DNA of 64,000 nucleotides from Caballeronia sordidicola (GCF_001544455.2 NZ_FCOC02000015.1:62001-126000), one strand, 5' to 3'; counted from the stretch's first letter, positions 37,688-46,591 are shown. The notes: a model not told the origin generated them from the letters alone. A program made the numbers and translations.

Positions 37688-37930
37688 TCAATTGACACGG
37701 ACATAGGATTTTTCGTTGAGCGCCCGCCCTACTTTCTCCGCCTCATAACCCTTCAATACAAACGACAGCACGCTTGCCTTGTCGATCGCGGTTCCGAGCA
37801 AGCGGACACCCGCCACCGGCTGCAACACGCTCGTCGCGTACTCGAGCAGTTCGTGTTTGTAGCGCCCGATATTCTCTATGCCAACCTGCACGACGCCTAT
37901 GCCTGTTGGCCCAAACAATCCGCAGAAGAA
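37688..37930 (-). pseudogene. Cysteine desulfurase remnant (SufS-like, encapsulin-cargo type)
   Basis: The minus-strand frame reads FGPTGIGVV, then abruptly IGRYKHELLEYA, VAGVRLLGTAIDKASVLSFVLKG and VGRALNE. These match two separated parts of group II cysteine desulfurases: the GPTGIG strand after the PLP lysine, and the C-terminal small domain of the branch found beside sulfur-storing family 2A encapsulins. The PLP lysine region, the middle and the active-site Cys loop are missing. It is thus an internally deleted remnant of 76 codons. Its location in a sulfur-acquisition block suggests that the locus once also held sulfur mobilisation. Confidence 0.65.
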
Positions 37931-38211
37931 TGCAACCGCTTATAGCCACCAGATACCACTATGCGAGAACCCGATGGAAAGCCGAACCAATAAAAAGTCA
38001 TTTCTAAAGAAGAGCTGGAGAACCTGATGCGACGCGGCCCGGGTTGCCGGAGTTTTGCTTGATCGATAGACCTGGCCGCGCAATTAAAAATGTCGGAACC
38101 ATTGCGGGCATATGCCGCGTCCTGCTTTCGTTGTGAACTTTAATTGGTTCTCTCCAACGGCTGGCGCCGTTAGATTGTTGGGCTATTCAAAGAAGCCTTA
38201 AGGACCAGTCC
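37931..38211. other. Intergenic region before the sulfonate transporter operon
   Basis: No gene is evident. The stretch is AT-richer than its surroundings (for example GCGCAATTAAAAATG near 38080 and TTTAATTGGTT near 38140), as expected for the divergent promoters. AAGGA lies ten bases before the ssuA start. No clear activator site could be assigned by eye. Confidence 0.4.
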
Positions 38212-39234
38212 ATGAAATCCAGCCGGGGCGCAGTACTGTTTCATTCTCTCAGCCGCGTGGCGGCCCTTTGCGTTACGTTGCTCGCCGCCACGGTTGTGTC
38301 GTATCCGGCAATCGCGCAGGCGGCCGCGCCCGAGGAAATCAAACTCGACTATGCCTACTATTCGCCCGAAAGCCTGGTGATCAGGCAGCAAGGCTGGCTC
38401 GAGAAAGAGTTCGCGCCGGACCACACCACGATCAAGTGGGTTCTGAGCCTTGGCAGCAACCGTGCGCTCGAATACCTGAACAGCGGCGCAATCGATATCG
38501 GATCGACCGCCGGTCTCGCGGCGGTGCTCGGCCGGGCGAACGGCAATCCAATCCGCGCCGTATATATCTTCTCGCGTCCTGAATGGACGGCTCTCGTGGT
38601 GCGCCGGGACTCTCCGCTCAAATCGGTAGCCGATCTCAAGGGCAAGAAGATTGCAGCGACGAAAGGCACGGATCCGTTTCTCTTTGCACTGCGTGCGCTG
38701 CATACGGCCGGGCTGACGCGCGACGACGTGGAGATCGTGAATCTGCAGCATCCCGACGGCCGCACCGCACTCGCAAGCGGGCAAGTCGATGCATGGGCCG
38801 GACTCGATCCGCACATGGCTGCCGCACAAGTCGACGACGGCGCGCGCCTCTTATATCGAAATGTCGATTTCAATACGTATGGATTCCTGAATGCACGCGA
38901 AGACTTCATCAAGGAACACCCGGATACGCTCGCGCGCGTGTTGAAGGTGTACGAGCATGCGCGGGTGTGGATCGGCACGCATCCGGATGAAACGGCGAAG
39001 ATTATTTCGGAAGAGTCGAAGGTGTCGCTGCCGGTTGCGAAGCTGCAATTAAGCCGTAACGACTTCAGCCAGCCGCAGCCGGGAACAAAGCAGATTGACG
39101 CGCTGAAAGCGGCAGCGCCGATTCTTACCCAGGAGCAGTTGGTCAAACCGGGAACGGATCTGAACCAGGTGATCGACGCCCTGATCGATGTCAGGATCGC
39201 CCAGCCGGTCATTGCGTCGGCTGGTGGCAAGTAG
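38212..39234 (+). CDS. ssuA: Aliphatic sulfonate ABC transporter, periplasmic binding protein
   Basis: A 340-residue SsuA/TauA-type binding protein with a signal peptide ending near AIAQAAA (about residue 40). Typical parts follow: YAYYSPESLVIRQQGWLEKEF, KWVLSLGSNRALEYLNSGAIDIGSTAG, SVADLKGKKIAATKGTDP and DGRTALASGQVDAWAGLDP. It delivers alkanesulfonates or related organosulfur compounds to the downstream permease and ATPase. It is first in a three-gene operon, divergent from the sfnB pair; both sets probably respond to sulfate starvation. Confidence 0.9.
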   Translation: MKSSRGAVLFHSLSRVAALCVTLLAATVVSYPAIAQAAAPEEIKLDYAYYSPESLVIRQQGWLEKEFAPDHTTIKWVLSLGSNRALEYLNSGAIDIGSTAGLAAVLGRANGNPIRAVYIFSRPEWTALVVRRDSPLKSVADLKGKKIAATKGTDPFLFALRALHTAGLTRDDVEIVNLQHPDGRTALASGQVDAWAGLDPHMAAAQVDDGARLLYRNVDFNTYGFLNAREDFIKEHPDTLARVLKVYEHARVWIGTHPDETAKIISEESKVSLPVAKLQLSRNDFSQPQPGTKQIDALKAAAPILTQEQLVKPGTDLNQVIDALIDVRIAQPVIASAGGK

Positions 39235-39253
39235 GCAGGCCGGGGCATTGGCG

Positions 39254-40087
39254 ATGGCACCGGACGATTCGCTCACGCTGTCCAGCCCTCTGTCCACGCC
39301 AGAGCGCAAGCCAAAGTCCGCGCTGCAGCGCTGGCGCATGGCGGGCCTTCTGCTACCGGTCGCATTCCTCGCGCTGATGGAAGCGCTGGTACGCCTGCAC
39401 GTCGTTCCCGAACATCTCGTGCCCGCTCCCAGCACGATCGCCGAAGCGCTTTGGCAACTTGGCGGCGACCGGCTCGGGCGGCATATCGGCGCAAGCAGCT
39501 TGCGGGTTCTCGCCGGCTTCCTGCTTGGCACGGCGGCCGGCATCGCTTTCGGAGCGACAATGGGCCTGAGCCGCCGGCTCGACGCGCTGTTCGATCCGAG
39601 CTTTCAGGCGTTGCGCTCCATTCCTTCGCTTGCGTGGGTTCCGGTCCTGCTTCTATGGATGGGTATCGATGAAGCGCCCAAGATCACGCTCATCGCCATT
39701 GGCGCATTCTTCCCCGTGCATCTCGCCGTCGTGGCGGGTATTCGCGACGTGGACCGCAAGCTTGTCGAGCTTGGCGAAGTGAATCGTTTGAGCCAGACGG
39801 AGCTGTTCATGCGCATTCTCCTGCCTGCATCGTTACCGCAGATATTCACAGGGTTGAGAACCGGCTTGAGCCTTGCGTGGATGTTCATGGTGGCCGCAGA
39901 GCTGATCGCGGCCACCCGTGGTCTGGGATATCTGCTGAGCGATGGCCGCGAGACAGGGCGCCCCGACCTTGTATTCGGCGCGATTCTTCTGCTGGCGCTG
40001 CTCGGCAAACTCAGCGACACCGTGCTCAAGTTTGCCGAGAACCGCGTGCTTTCGTGGCGCGACACCCGTGTCTCGAACGAATGCTGA
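39254..40087 (+). CDS. ssuC: Sulfonate-type ABC transporter permease
   Basis: A 277-residue inner-membrane permease of the SsuC/TauC family with about six transmembrane segments and the EAA-like loop containing RLSQTELFMRILLPASLPQIFTGLR. The ATG at 39254 lies 19 bases after ssuA; an upstream start at 39188 would overlap ssuA and adds a Ser/Arg-rich unconserved leader. Its end overlaps the ATPase gene by seven bases. The family also moves nitrate and taurine, but the binding-protein neighbour favours sulfonates. Confidence 0.88.
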   Translation: MAPDDSLTLSSPLSTPERKPKSALQRWRMAGLLLPVAFLALMEALVRLHVVPEHLVPAPSTIAEALWQLGGDRLGRHIGASSLRVLAGFLLGTAAGIAFGATMGLSRRLDALFDPSFQALRSIPSLAWVPVLLLWMGIDEAPKITLIAIGAFFPVHLAVVAGIRDVDRKLVELGEVNRLSQTELFMRILLPASLPQIFTGLRTGLSLAWMFMVAAELIAATRGLGYLLSDGRETGRPDLVFGAILLLALLGKLSDTVLKFAENRVLSWRDTRVSNEC

Positions 40088-40839
40088 CGTTATCCCAAGA
40101 CACGCTGCTCGAGGTCCGCCACTGCGGCAAACGCTACGATACGCGTACCGTTCTGGACAGCGTTTCGCTCACGATCAGGCAGGGTGAAATTGTCAGCCTC
40201 GTTGACCCGAGCGGCTGCGGAAAAAGCACGTTGCTACGCATTGTCGCCGGGCTTGATCGCAACTACGACGGCGATATATTGCTTGAAGGCGTGCGTCAGC
40301 AAGGGCCATCCAGCCGGGTAGGCGTCGTTTTCCAGGAGCCACGCCTGTTGCCCTGGCTCGATGTCGCTGACAACGTCGCCTTCCCGGCAGGGTCTCGCCA
40401 GGGCAGCGATCCGCGCGTCGGCGAACTGCTCGCACAAGTGGGTCTCGCGAACGCGCGTTCTTCGTTGCCCAAGCATTTGTCCGGTGGCATGGCGCAGCGT
40501 GTGGCTATAGCACGCGGCCTTTTTACGAACCCTGATCTCTTGCTGCTGGACGAACCATTCAGTGCAGTGGACGCCATTACCCGGATGCGTCTGCAAGACC
40601 TGCTGCTATCGCTCGTAAGCGGCCGCAAGACGGCGACACTGCTCGTCACCCATGATCTGGACGAAGCACTTTATCTCTCTGATCGTGTACTGCTGATGAC
40701 ACCAACGGGAAACCGCGGCGCTGGCCACATCGCACGCGAGATCGCGGTTCCCGGCGGACGGCCACGCGAACGCAACGGCTCGTGGCTCGCCACAGCCCGT
40801 GGTGAGTTGCTGGATAGCCTTGGTGTAAGCAGTTTGTGA
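40081..40839 (+). CDS. ssuB: Sulfonate-type ABC transporter ATP-binding protein with altered Walker A
   Basis: A 252-residue ABC ATPase. The ATG at 40081 overlaps the permease stop. Walker A reads DPSGCGKST, where the first position, normally Gly, is Asp. The Q-loop (VFQEPRLLPW), signature LSGGMAQRVAIARGL, Walker B LLLLDEPFSAVD and H-loop VTHD are intact. It powers the SsuA-SsuC importer. Whether the Gly-to-Asp change matters is unknown; Lys and Ser of the P-loop are kept. Confidence 0.9.
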   Translation: MLTLSQDTLLEVRHCGKRYDTRTVLDSVSLTIRQGEIVSLVDPSGCGKSTLLRIVAGLDRNYDGDILLEGVRQQGPSSRVGVVFQEPRLLPWLDVADNVAFPAGSRQGSDPRVGELLAQVGLANARSSLPKHLSGGMAQRVAIARGLFTNPDLLLLDEPFSAVDAITRMRLQDLLLSLVSGRKTATLLVTHDLDEALYLSDRVLLMTPTGNRGAGHIAREIAVPGGRPRERNGSWLATARGELLDSLGVSSL

Positions 40840-41176
40840 GCTGGACTGCGCTCCCACGTGATTCAGAGCGCGCAACAATAGCAGCGTTAGCGATGGTTAA
40901 AAAGCACGAAATAGCCGCTGTATGAACAATAAATGCGCTGCAGCAAAAAGTCGATTCATACGAATGCGCCAAGAGTTCAAGATTTTCGGCCATGGCGGCA
41001 CCTTGCACTGTCGGATCGCCTATGCTTCATTGCAGCATAAAACAGATTTGAACATTCAAGACTCACCGCGATATTTCAATTCGCCCTGGGCGACATGCCA
41101 GCTGGCGGTCATCGCCGCTTTGTGATCAAGCGCCATGTTCAATTCTCTTGCATCGCAAGCGAGGAGAGATATACCG
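40840..41176. other. Intergenic region
   Basis: About 340 bases without a recognisable gene on either strand between the ssu operon and the ATP-grasp gene. Composition falls towards AT on the right (40900-41100). No clear terminator, promoter or repeat was found by eye. Confidence 0.35.
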
Positions 41177-42244
41177 ATGAGCACACCCGACGAACTAGGC
41201 AAGCGAACACATTCAATTCATTTGCGGTTCGGGGCTGCACTCAGAAATCTCCTTCCCGCGCAATTTGCCAGCAAGGAACAAACATATTTTCCCGGTAAGG
41301 CCGCTGCAAGAAAAAAGCGCGTTACCGTACGCGATCGTGTAGTTCATGGCATAAAACGCTTTCTTCCCGATTCCGTATTCGTTCTTCTTTCGCATCGCAA
41401 GAGAGTTGGGCGATTTCCCAATCTAAAGAATCCCGCAACGTTCAATGAAATCATTCTTGACCGTTGCCTCCACCCGGACCCGCTTTGGAGCACGCTGACC
41501 GACAAGCTCGCCGTTCGCGAGTACGTGAAAAGCAAAGTGGGAGAAAAGCATCTGATCCCATTGCTTGCAGCACCTGAGGTCTTTACGCAAGAAGTGTTCG
41601 ATTCGCTTCCCGCTTCATTTGTCATGAAAGCGAACCACGGATGCGGATTCGTCAAGGTGGTCAGGGACAAGTCTTCCGTGTCGTTCGAGCAACTCAACGA
41701 ACTCGCCGATGAATGGTTGTCCACCAACTTCTATCTCGCCTCGCGCGAACGGCATTACCGGTCGATAAAACCCCGGATCTACTTCGAGAAGCTGCTACTC
41801 GACCGAAGCGGAGCGGTGCCTGCGGACTTCAAGATGAATATCTTCGGACGCAAACAGGGCGACCCGATCATTTATACGGGCGTGGTCTCCGACCGGTTCG
41901 GCAGTCCGAGGCACGATTTCTACGACGCCCAGTGGAACAGGCTGGACATCGTGTTGGGCGAATATCCTTGCAGCACGGTCCCGGCCCCGCCGCTGCCCAA
42001 TTGGGATGAGGTCGTGCGGATCGCCACCTTGCTCGCTGACGGCCTCGGTTACGTGCGTGTGGACCTTTATGCGCCAGACAATGAAATCTTCTTCGGCGAA
42101 TTGACGTTCACACCAGGCGCGGGCGTCTCCCGTTTTTCGCCTGACCACTACGACTACGAATGGGGGCGGCTCATCAAGGAAATGCCGCCGTCACAAGTTG
42201 CTAGTGGAACGCGCGAAACCCTGCCCCAGGCATTGGAACAATAA
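41177..42244 (+). CDS. TupA-like ATP-grasp protein
   Basis: A 355-residue protein of the TupA-like ATP-grasp family, found in polysaccharide and teichuronopeptide synthesis loci and thought to ligate an amino acid or similar group to a carrier. Recognisable are NLKNPATFNEIILDR, TDKLAVREYVKSKVG, SFVMKANHGCGF (ATP-grasp nucleotide loop), KPRIYFEKLL, PADFKMNIFGR and the metal-site FGELTFTPGAG. GGAGAG about ten bases upstream favours the ATG at 41177 over 41135. No glycosyltransferases are nearby, so the acceptor is unknown and the gene appears isolated. Confidence 0.8.
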   Translation: MSTPDELGKRTHSIHLRFGAALRNLLPAQFASKEQTYFPGKAAARKKRVTVRDRVVHGIKRFLPDSVFVLLSHRKRVGRFPNLKNPATFNEIILDRCLHPDPLWSTLTDKLAVREYVKSKVGEKHLIPLLAAPEVFTQEVFDSLPASFVMKANHGCGFVKVVRDKSSVSFEQLNELADEWLSTNFYLASRERHYRSIKPRIYFEKLLLDRSGAVPADFKMNIFGRKQGDPIIYTGVVSDRFGSPRHDFYDAQWNRLDIVLGEYPCSTVPAPPLPNWDEVVRIATLLADGLGYVRVDLYAPDNEIFFGELTFTPGAGVSRFSPDHYDYEWGRLIKEMPPSQVASGTRETLPQALEQ

Positions 42245-42445
42245 TGAGCGTGAAAAGATGCCTGGATGAAACGCGCGCGCTTATTCCTTAAGGTGCGCGA
42301 CGTTTGCTGCGGTTCTGTTGACCTCTGTCGGTTGCACGGTTTCTTGTTCCCAGGCCAGGACGCCTGAAACGACGGTGCGACATCTTGAAGACGAGGCATA
42401 CATCAACTTATTAGTAATACGAAATAGCCATTGACGAGGTTGACC

Positions 42446-43051
42446 ATGGCAACAGGCCTGTCAGATTCAGAACGTCTGTCTCTTGATGAAGTATCAACCG
42501 ACACGGGTTTTTCAAAGGTCATCGACTGGATAGAAGATTTTCTTTGCGCCCCTAATACCGAACTGGGACGGCTTGGCGATGTTTGCCCGTTCGCAAAAGC
42601 GGCAATGCTGAAGCGATCCGTCGAGTTCTACAGGAATCGTTCGAAAAGCGTTCCAGGTCTATTAGCGGACCTGGAGTTGCATATGGAAGAATTCCTGCAA
42701 AGCGGCGCACTGCAGGACATTTACCGGTGCAGGATTATTGTGCCTACTGGATTCGATAACGCTGTAGGCGCAGTAGAATATGTGCAAAAGCAGCTAAAGC
42801 CCGCGTTTGTAGAACGACATTTGATGATCGGTCAGTTTTTCCAGGGTTGCGAGGAACCCGGGCTATGGAACAAGGCGTTTCGCCCACTCCAGGCACCGGT
42901 TCCGCTGATTGCTATCCGAAGCATGGTGCCAACGGATATTGCATTCCTGTACGGTAACGAAAGTTACGTGCGCGCCTATCTGGAAAAATTTGGAAGGCGT
43001 GGAAGTATCGCCCTTCGGCAATTTGAGACTGCAATGGAGGCACATAAATGA
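42446..43051 (+). CDS. DUF6875-like protein
   Basis: A 201-residue soluble protein. GDVCPFAKAA near 42-51 and the stretch HLMIGQFFQGCEEPGLWNKAF with PVPLIAIRSM and TDIAFLYG resemble the DUF6875 family, known from scattered biosynthetic and accessory loci without an established activity. GAGGT precedes the ATG at 42446; a TTG at 42431 is less likely. It ends in an ATGA overlap with a metallo-beta-lactamase-fold gene, so the two are translationally coupled. Codon and base usage are visibly more AT-rich than the flanking genes, suggesting transfer. Family assignment is by eye. Confidence 0.6.
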   Translation: MATGLSDSERLSLDEVSTDTGFSKVIDWIEDFLCAPNTELGRLGDVCPFAKAAMLKRSVEFYRNRSKSVPGLLADLELHMEEFLQSGALQDIYRCRIIVPTGFDNAVGAVEYVQKQLKPAFVERHLMIGQFFQGCEEPGLWNKAFRPLQAPVPLIAIRSMVPTDIAFLYGNESYVRAYLEKFGRRGSIALRQFETAMEAHK

Positions 43052-43773
43052 ATTCGTCGAAGGTCGAGATATTTGCGGACCAGGTCTACAGAAACAGTAT
43101 TTTTATCGAAAAGCTGGATTTGAGTTTCTCGCAGTTTTTCGTGAAGTCGCCGTCTGGCGCTCTCCTCTGCATAGAGACCGGAATGAGGGGCGATTTTCCG
43201 CTGCTCAAGTCGAACCTGCTTTCTGCAGGAATAGACGTCGAAACGGTAAGCGGCGTGATCGTGCCTCACTTTGAGGCCGATGAAATGGGTGCTCTTCCAG
43301 AATTCATTTCGCACAATAAAAATCTGGTTGCCTATGCTCACCCCATCTGCTCGCATGCACTCGCTGACGTTTTCTCCGTCAAGACAAAGCCTCTGAAAGA
43401 CGAGGCGCCGACCACAATCAACGGCGAAGTCGTCATTCCAATCTTCACAAAACACGTACATCAGTGGGATGCGCTGGTCATCTATCTGCCCCGGCTCAAG
43501 GCGCTTTTTTCATCCGACATCTTCATGAGATTTGGATCAACGGAAGAGAGATCAGGGGATCCGGTGCGCGACATCGTGACGTCGATAGAAAAGTCCGGAT
43601 ACCTTCCATCCATCGAGTATTTGCACGCCGCATTGAACAAGATCAAGAAGTACGAGATAGATTCGATATTTCCAATGCACGGTCCTGCTATTCACAATGA
43701 CGCTGCGGCAACAATCAACGGACTCATTGAATATTGCGTAAAGGACCGGCAAAAGGAAACAGTTGAAGGATAA
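43048..43773 (+). CDS. Stand-alone flavodiiron-type metallo-beta-lactamase domain protein
   Basis: A 241-residue protein with the oxygen-binding diiron (ODP) branch of the metallo-beta-lactamase fold. Ligand positions are HFEAD (His74, Glu76, Asp78), a His in KHVHQWDALV, Asp in LFSSDIF and His in FPMHGPAI. Flavodiiron proteins join this domain to a flavodoxin domain, which is missing here, so electrons would have to come from another protein, or the site does different chemistry. It overlaps the DUF6875-like gene by four bases. Base composition is low in GC for this genome. Hydrolase activity on an unknown substrate is the alternative. Confidence 0.75.
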   Translation: MNSSKVEIFADQVYRNSIFIEKLDLSFSQFFVKSPSGALLCIETGMRGDFPLLKSNLLSAGIDVETVSGVIVPHFEADEMGALPEFISHNKNLVAYAHPICSHALADVFSVKTKPLKDEAPTTINGEVVIPIFTKHVHQWDALVIYLPRLKALFSSDIFMRFGSTEERSGDPVRDIVTSIEKSGYLPSIEYLHAALNKIKKYEIDSIFPMHGPAIHNDAAATINGLIEYCVKDRQKETVEG

Positions 43774-43810
43774 TAAAGTCCTACTAACGAATTTTCGAAT
43801 CCATACGTTA

Positions 43811-43854
43811 AGCGCGGCGTCACCTTGAGCTTTCGTCTTGACGTACGCCGCGCT
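43811..43854. terminator. Terminator-like hairpin between convergent genes
   Basis: AGCGCGGCGT (43811-43820) pairs exactly with ACGCCGCGCT (43845-43854) around a 24-base loop. It lies between the convergent metallo-beta-lactamase-fold and phosphoesterase genes. No T-run, so activity is uncertain. Confidence 0.45.
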
Positions 43855-43874
43855 CATCCGCACAACCTGGTGTC

Positions 43875-45548
43875 CTAACCGCGCCGTTTCTTCGACAGAA
43901 CAATAGTCTCGAAGAGTTCGTATTCCGGCGTCGGCGTCTGGTCCGCGCCCGGCGCGTGATAGTAGTTCATGGTGATGGTGGTATTGCCATGCCGTGTGCC
44001 CGGATCGTGATCGAATACGGCGATACCGTAGCCGGTTCCCGTGTCTCGCTGCGCTGACCAGATCGCATCTTCCACCGCATCGGCCGGGCGGCGCAAGAAG
44101 GTATTGGCCGACGTGCCGGGAATGGGCCGATTCGGCTTTGTGAACACCTGCGCTTGCGGATTGCCGGTCCCGGCGTCCAGTCCGTAGACATCCAGCGGCG
44201 CACTCGTGCCGCCACCGCCGAGAATCAGGTGGACAGTGCCGCGCGATGTGTCTATAGGCTCGTTCGCATTGCGAGACGTCATGGCCGGTCTCGGTTGCAG
44301 CGTATCGACACGCTCGCCCGTGACGGCATCGAAGCCTGCATGGTGATTGCAGCCGCGCACCGGATGACTGCGCTCGTAGTCATGATCGTGACCGCAGAGC
44401 ACGAGGTCCACGCCATAGCGATCGAATAGCGGCAGCCACGCTTCACGAATGCCTTTGTCGGAGCCATTGCCGGTCTTCGATGAACTCAGCGCATCCTGAT
44501 GCATCTGCACGATGATCCAGTCAATGTCGTCGTCCTGCGCCGCGTGGCGCAACGTTTTTTCGAGCCAGCGCGTTTGCTCGCCCTTGCTATAGCCGCGTAT
44601 ATAGAACGAAGTGCCAGGATCGATGGGCGGATTCCCTGTGCTCGCAGCCGGCACGAGCGGAGCCGGTCCCGCCACGAAAGCAGCGGCGTCCTGATACACG
44701 ACATCGTCGGCATCCAGCGATACGAACAGGATCGAGCTGACACGAAAGCTATACCAGCGGCCCCGGAAACGCGTACCGTTGTCCGGCAGGGTATAGCGCG
44801 TGAGATACGACGCCAGGCCTTGCTCGCCATTGTGAAACTCGACTTCGTGATTTCCCGGACAAGGCATCCACGGACGATTGGCCGCCGACGTTTGCGCGTT
44901 GTTGCCAAAGTCGCGCCACACTTCCGGCTGATGCGTGGGGTTGAGATTGGCGTAGCAGAGATCGCCATTCAGCAAATGAAACAACGGCTGGAAGCGTTCG
45001 ACGGCTTGTACGGCAAAGCGGCTCTGCGGCGACGAGAGCACCCAGCCGGTATTCGGCGTGGCGAGGTCGCCATAGCTCGTGAAGCGAAACGCCGCGCGGC
45101 CGTGCGGCGCGGTTTTGAATGAGGCGCTGAACGGCTGTGCGGTGTTGCTGTCGTTATCGGCGGTGACTTCGTATTGATAGGCCGTATCCGGCTCGAGACC
45201 ATGAATCAACGCGTGGTAAGTGCAGACAATTTCACCGTTCAGCCCATCGGTATAGGTACGCTGAACGCCGTGCACGATCCTTGCATGGCCATTGCCAGCC
45301 GTGCTCACCCGTACGCGCGGATTGGCGGCCGGCGCGAGCGAAGCCCAGCTCACCACGACTTCCCTCGACGGATCGTCGCCCCAGGTCAGGTGAATCTGCT
45401 CGGGCGTGCCGTCCGGCGTTGTATCGGCTGCGCGCGCCGAGCCGGTCATCGTGGTTGCGGCGCTCGCGAGCGAAGACGCGCCCGCCAGCTTCAGGAAACC
45501 GCGTCTTGAAACGGTCGCGGCAAGGTCGGATGTGGTTTTGTTCGGCAT
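43875..45548 (-). CDS. Tat-exported purple-acid-type metallophosphoesterase
   Basis: A 557-residue protein from the ATG at 45548. It opens with a twin-arginine signal (SRRGFLKLAGA) cleaved near residue 40, then a fibronectin-like domain (about 45-140, with IHLTWGDDPSREVVVSW) and a calcineurin-like phosphoesterase domain. Metal-site motifs are NGDLCYANLN, PGNHEVEF, IVQMHQD and LCGHDHDYERSHP. It is expected to be folded in the cytoplasm and hydrolyse phosphoesters in the periplasm, perhaps under phosphate limitation. The longer start at 45593 would precede the Tat signal with unconserved residues. Confidence 0.9.
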   Translation of the reverse strand: MPNKTTSDLAATVSRRGFLKLAGASSLASAATTMTGSARAADTTPDGTPEQIHLTWGDDPSREVVVSWASLAPAANPRVRVSTAGNGHARIVHGVQRTYTDGLNGEIVCTYHALIHGLEPDTAYQYEVTADNDSNTAQPFSASFKTAPHGRAAFRFTSYGDLATPNTGWVLSSPQSRFAVQAVERFQPLFHLLNGDLCYANLNPTHQPEVWRDFGNNAQTSAANRPWMPCPGNHEVEFHNGEQGLASYLTRYTLPDNGTRFRGRWYSFRVSSILFVSLDADDVVYQDAAAFVAGPAPLVPAASTGNPPIDPGTSFYIRGYSKGEQTRWLEKTLRHAAQDDDIDWIIVQMHQDALSSSKTGNGSDKGIREAWLPLFDRYGVDLVLCGHDHDYERSHPVRGCNHHAGFDAVTGERVDTLQPRPAMTSRNANEPIDTSRGTVHLILGGGGTSAPLDVYGLDAGTGNPQAQVFTKPNRPIPGTSANTFLRRPADAVEDAIWSAQRDTGTGYGIAVFDHDPGTRHGNTTITMNYYHAPGADQTPTPEYELFETIVLSKKRRG

Positions 45549-45644
45549 GTCAGGGTCTCGCTCCGGGATTGTTGGGCCGACAACAGAACCCATTATTACG
45601 AGCGGTATTACCTCGTTGTGACACCTTCAACAAAGCTTTCATCT

Positions 45645-46586
45645 TCAGCATGACCGGCCTTGGCCATCCCTCCCCTCGGCCACCCTCTGCGCAATAAACT
45701 CCCTCAACCATCTGTGCGCGGCATCCCGATGCGATCTCTCATGCCAGAACATGGCCATCTCGTAGCCGGGTACATCGACCGGCGGTTCCACCACGCGCAG
45801 CGTGCCTACATTGCGGACCAGCCGCGAGGGCATCATCGCGACAAGATCCGTGCTTTGCAGCACCTGCATCATGAACAGGAAGTGCGGCACGGAAAGCACG
45901 ACCCGGCGCGTGAGCCCTGCCTCGGCAAGCGCTTCGTCCGTGATGCCGCGAAACCCGCCGCCATCCGTCGATACGATCACATGGTCGAGCGCGCAAAATT
46001 GCGCAAGCGTGGGACGGCGCTTCAGGCGCGGATGTCCCGCGCGGCCAGCCAGCACGTATCGCTCGCTGAACAGCACTCGCCTGTGCATGTCTTCAGGCGC
46101 GCCGTCGCTGGTATGAAGTGCAATGTCGATTTCCCCACGCTCCGCTTGCCGCGCAATGCGTGAAGGCACCATTTGCACAATCGCCAGCCGGGTGCCGGGC
46201 GCGGCCGCGCGCAAACCGGCCAACGCAGGTAACACGACAGTCGATTCCGCATAGTCGGCAGCGGCCACGCGCCACGTGTTGCCCGCTTCGGCGGGATCGA
46301 AAGGGCTGGCCGGCGACACCGCGCGTCCGAGTGCCTCGAGCGCTTCGCGCAAGGGTTCGCGCAACTGGTCGGCTCTTGCCGTGGGCCGCATGCCGCGAGG
46401 TCCCGGCAACAACAAAGGGTCGCCGAACACATCGCGCAACTTGGCGAGATGAACGCTCACCGACGGCTGCGAAAAATTCAGGCGCTCCGCCGCGCGGGTC
46501 ACGTTGTGCTCCGAAAGCAGGACGTCGAGCGTGAGCAGAAGATTGAGGTCCAGACGTCTTAGATTATTCACAGTTATACCTGGCAT
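45645..46586 (-). CDS. LysR-family transcriptional regulator
   Basis: A 313-residue LysR regulator with the helix-turn-helix at about 25-50 (AAERLNFSQPSVSVHLAKLRDVFGD) and a NodD-like start (LRRLDLNLLLTLDVLL). It is divergent from an NAD(P)H oxidoreductase gene; the ATATT-N7-AATAT repeat in the 71-base gap is a good operator candidate. It likely activates that oxidoreductase in response to a quinone-like or electrophilic signal. Confidence 0.9.
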   Translation of the reverse strand: MPGITVNNLRRLDLNLLLTLDVLLSEHNVTRAAERLNFSQPSVSVHLAKLRDVFGDPLLLPGPRGMRPTARADQLREPLREALEALGRAVSPASPFDPAEAGNTWRVAAADYAESTVVLPALAGLRAAAPGTRLAIVQMVPSRIARQAERGEIDIALHTSDGAPEDMHRRVLFSERYVLAGRAGHPRLKRRPTLAQFCALDHVIVSTDGGGFRGITDEALAEAGLTRRVVLSVPHFLFMMQVLQSTDLVAMMPSRLVRNVGTLRVVEPPVDVPGYEMAMFWHERSHRDAAHRWLREFIAQRVAEGRDGQGRSC

Positions 46587-46591
46587 GTTGA

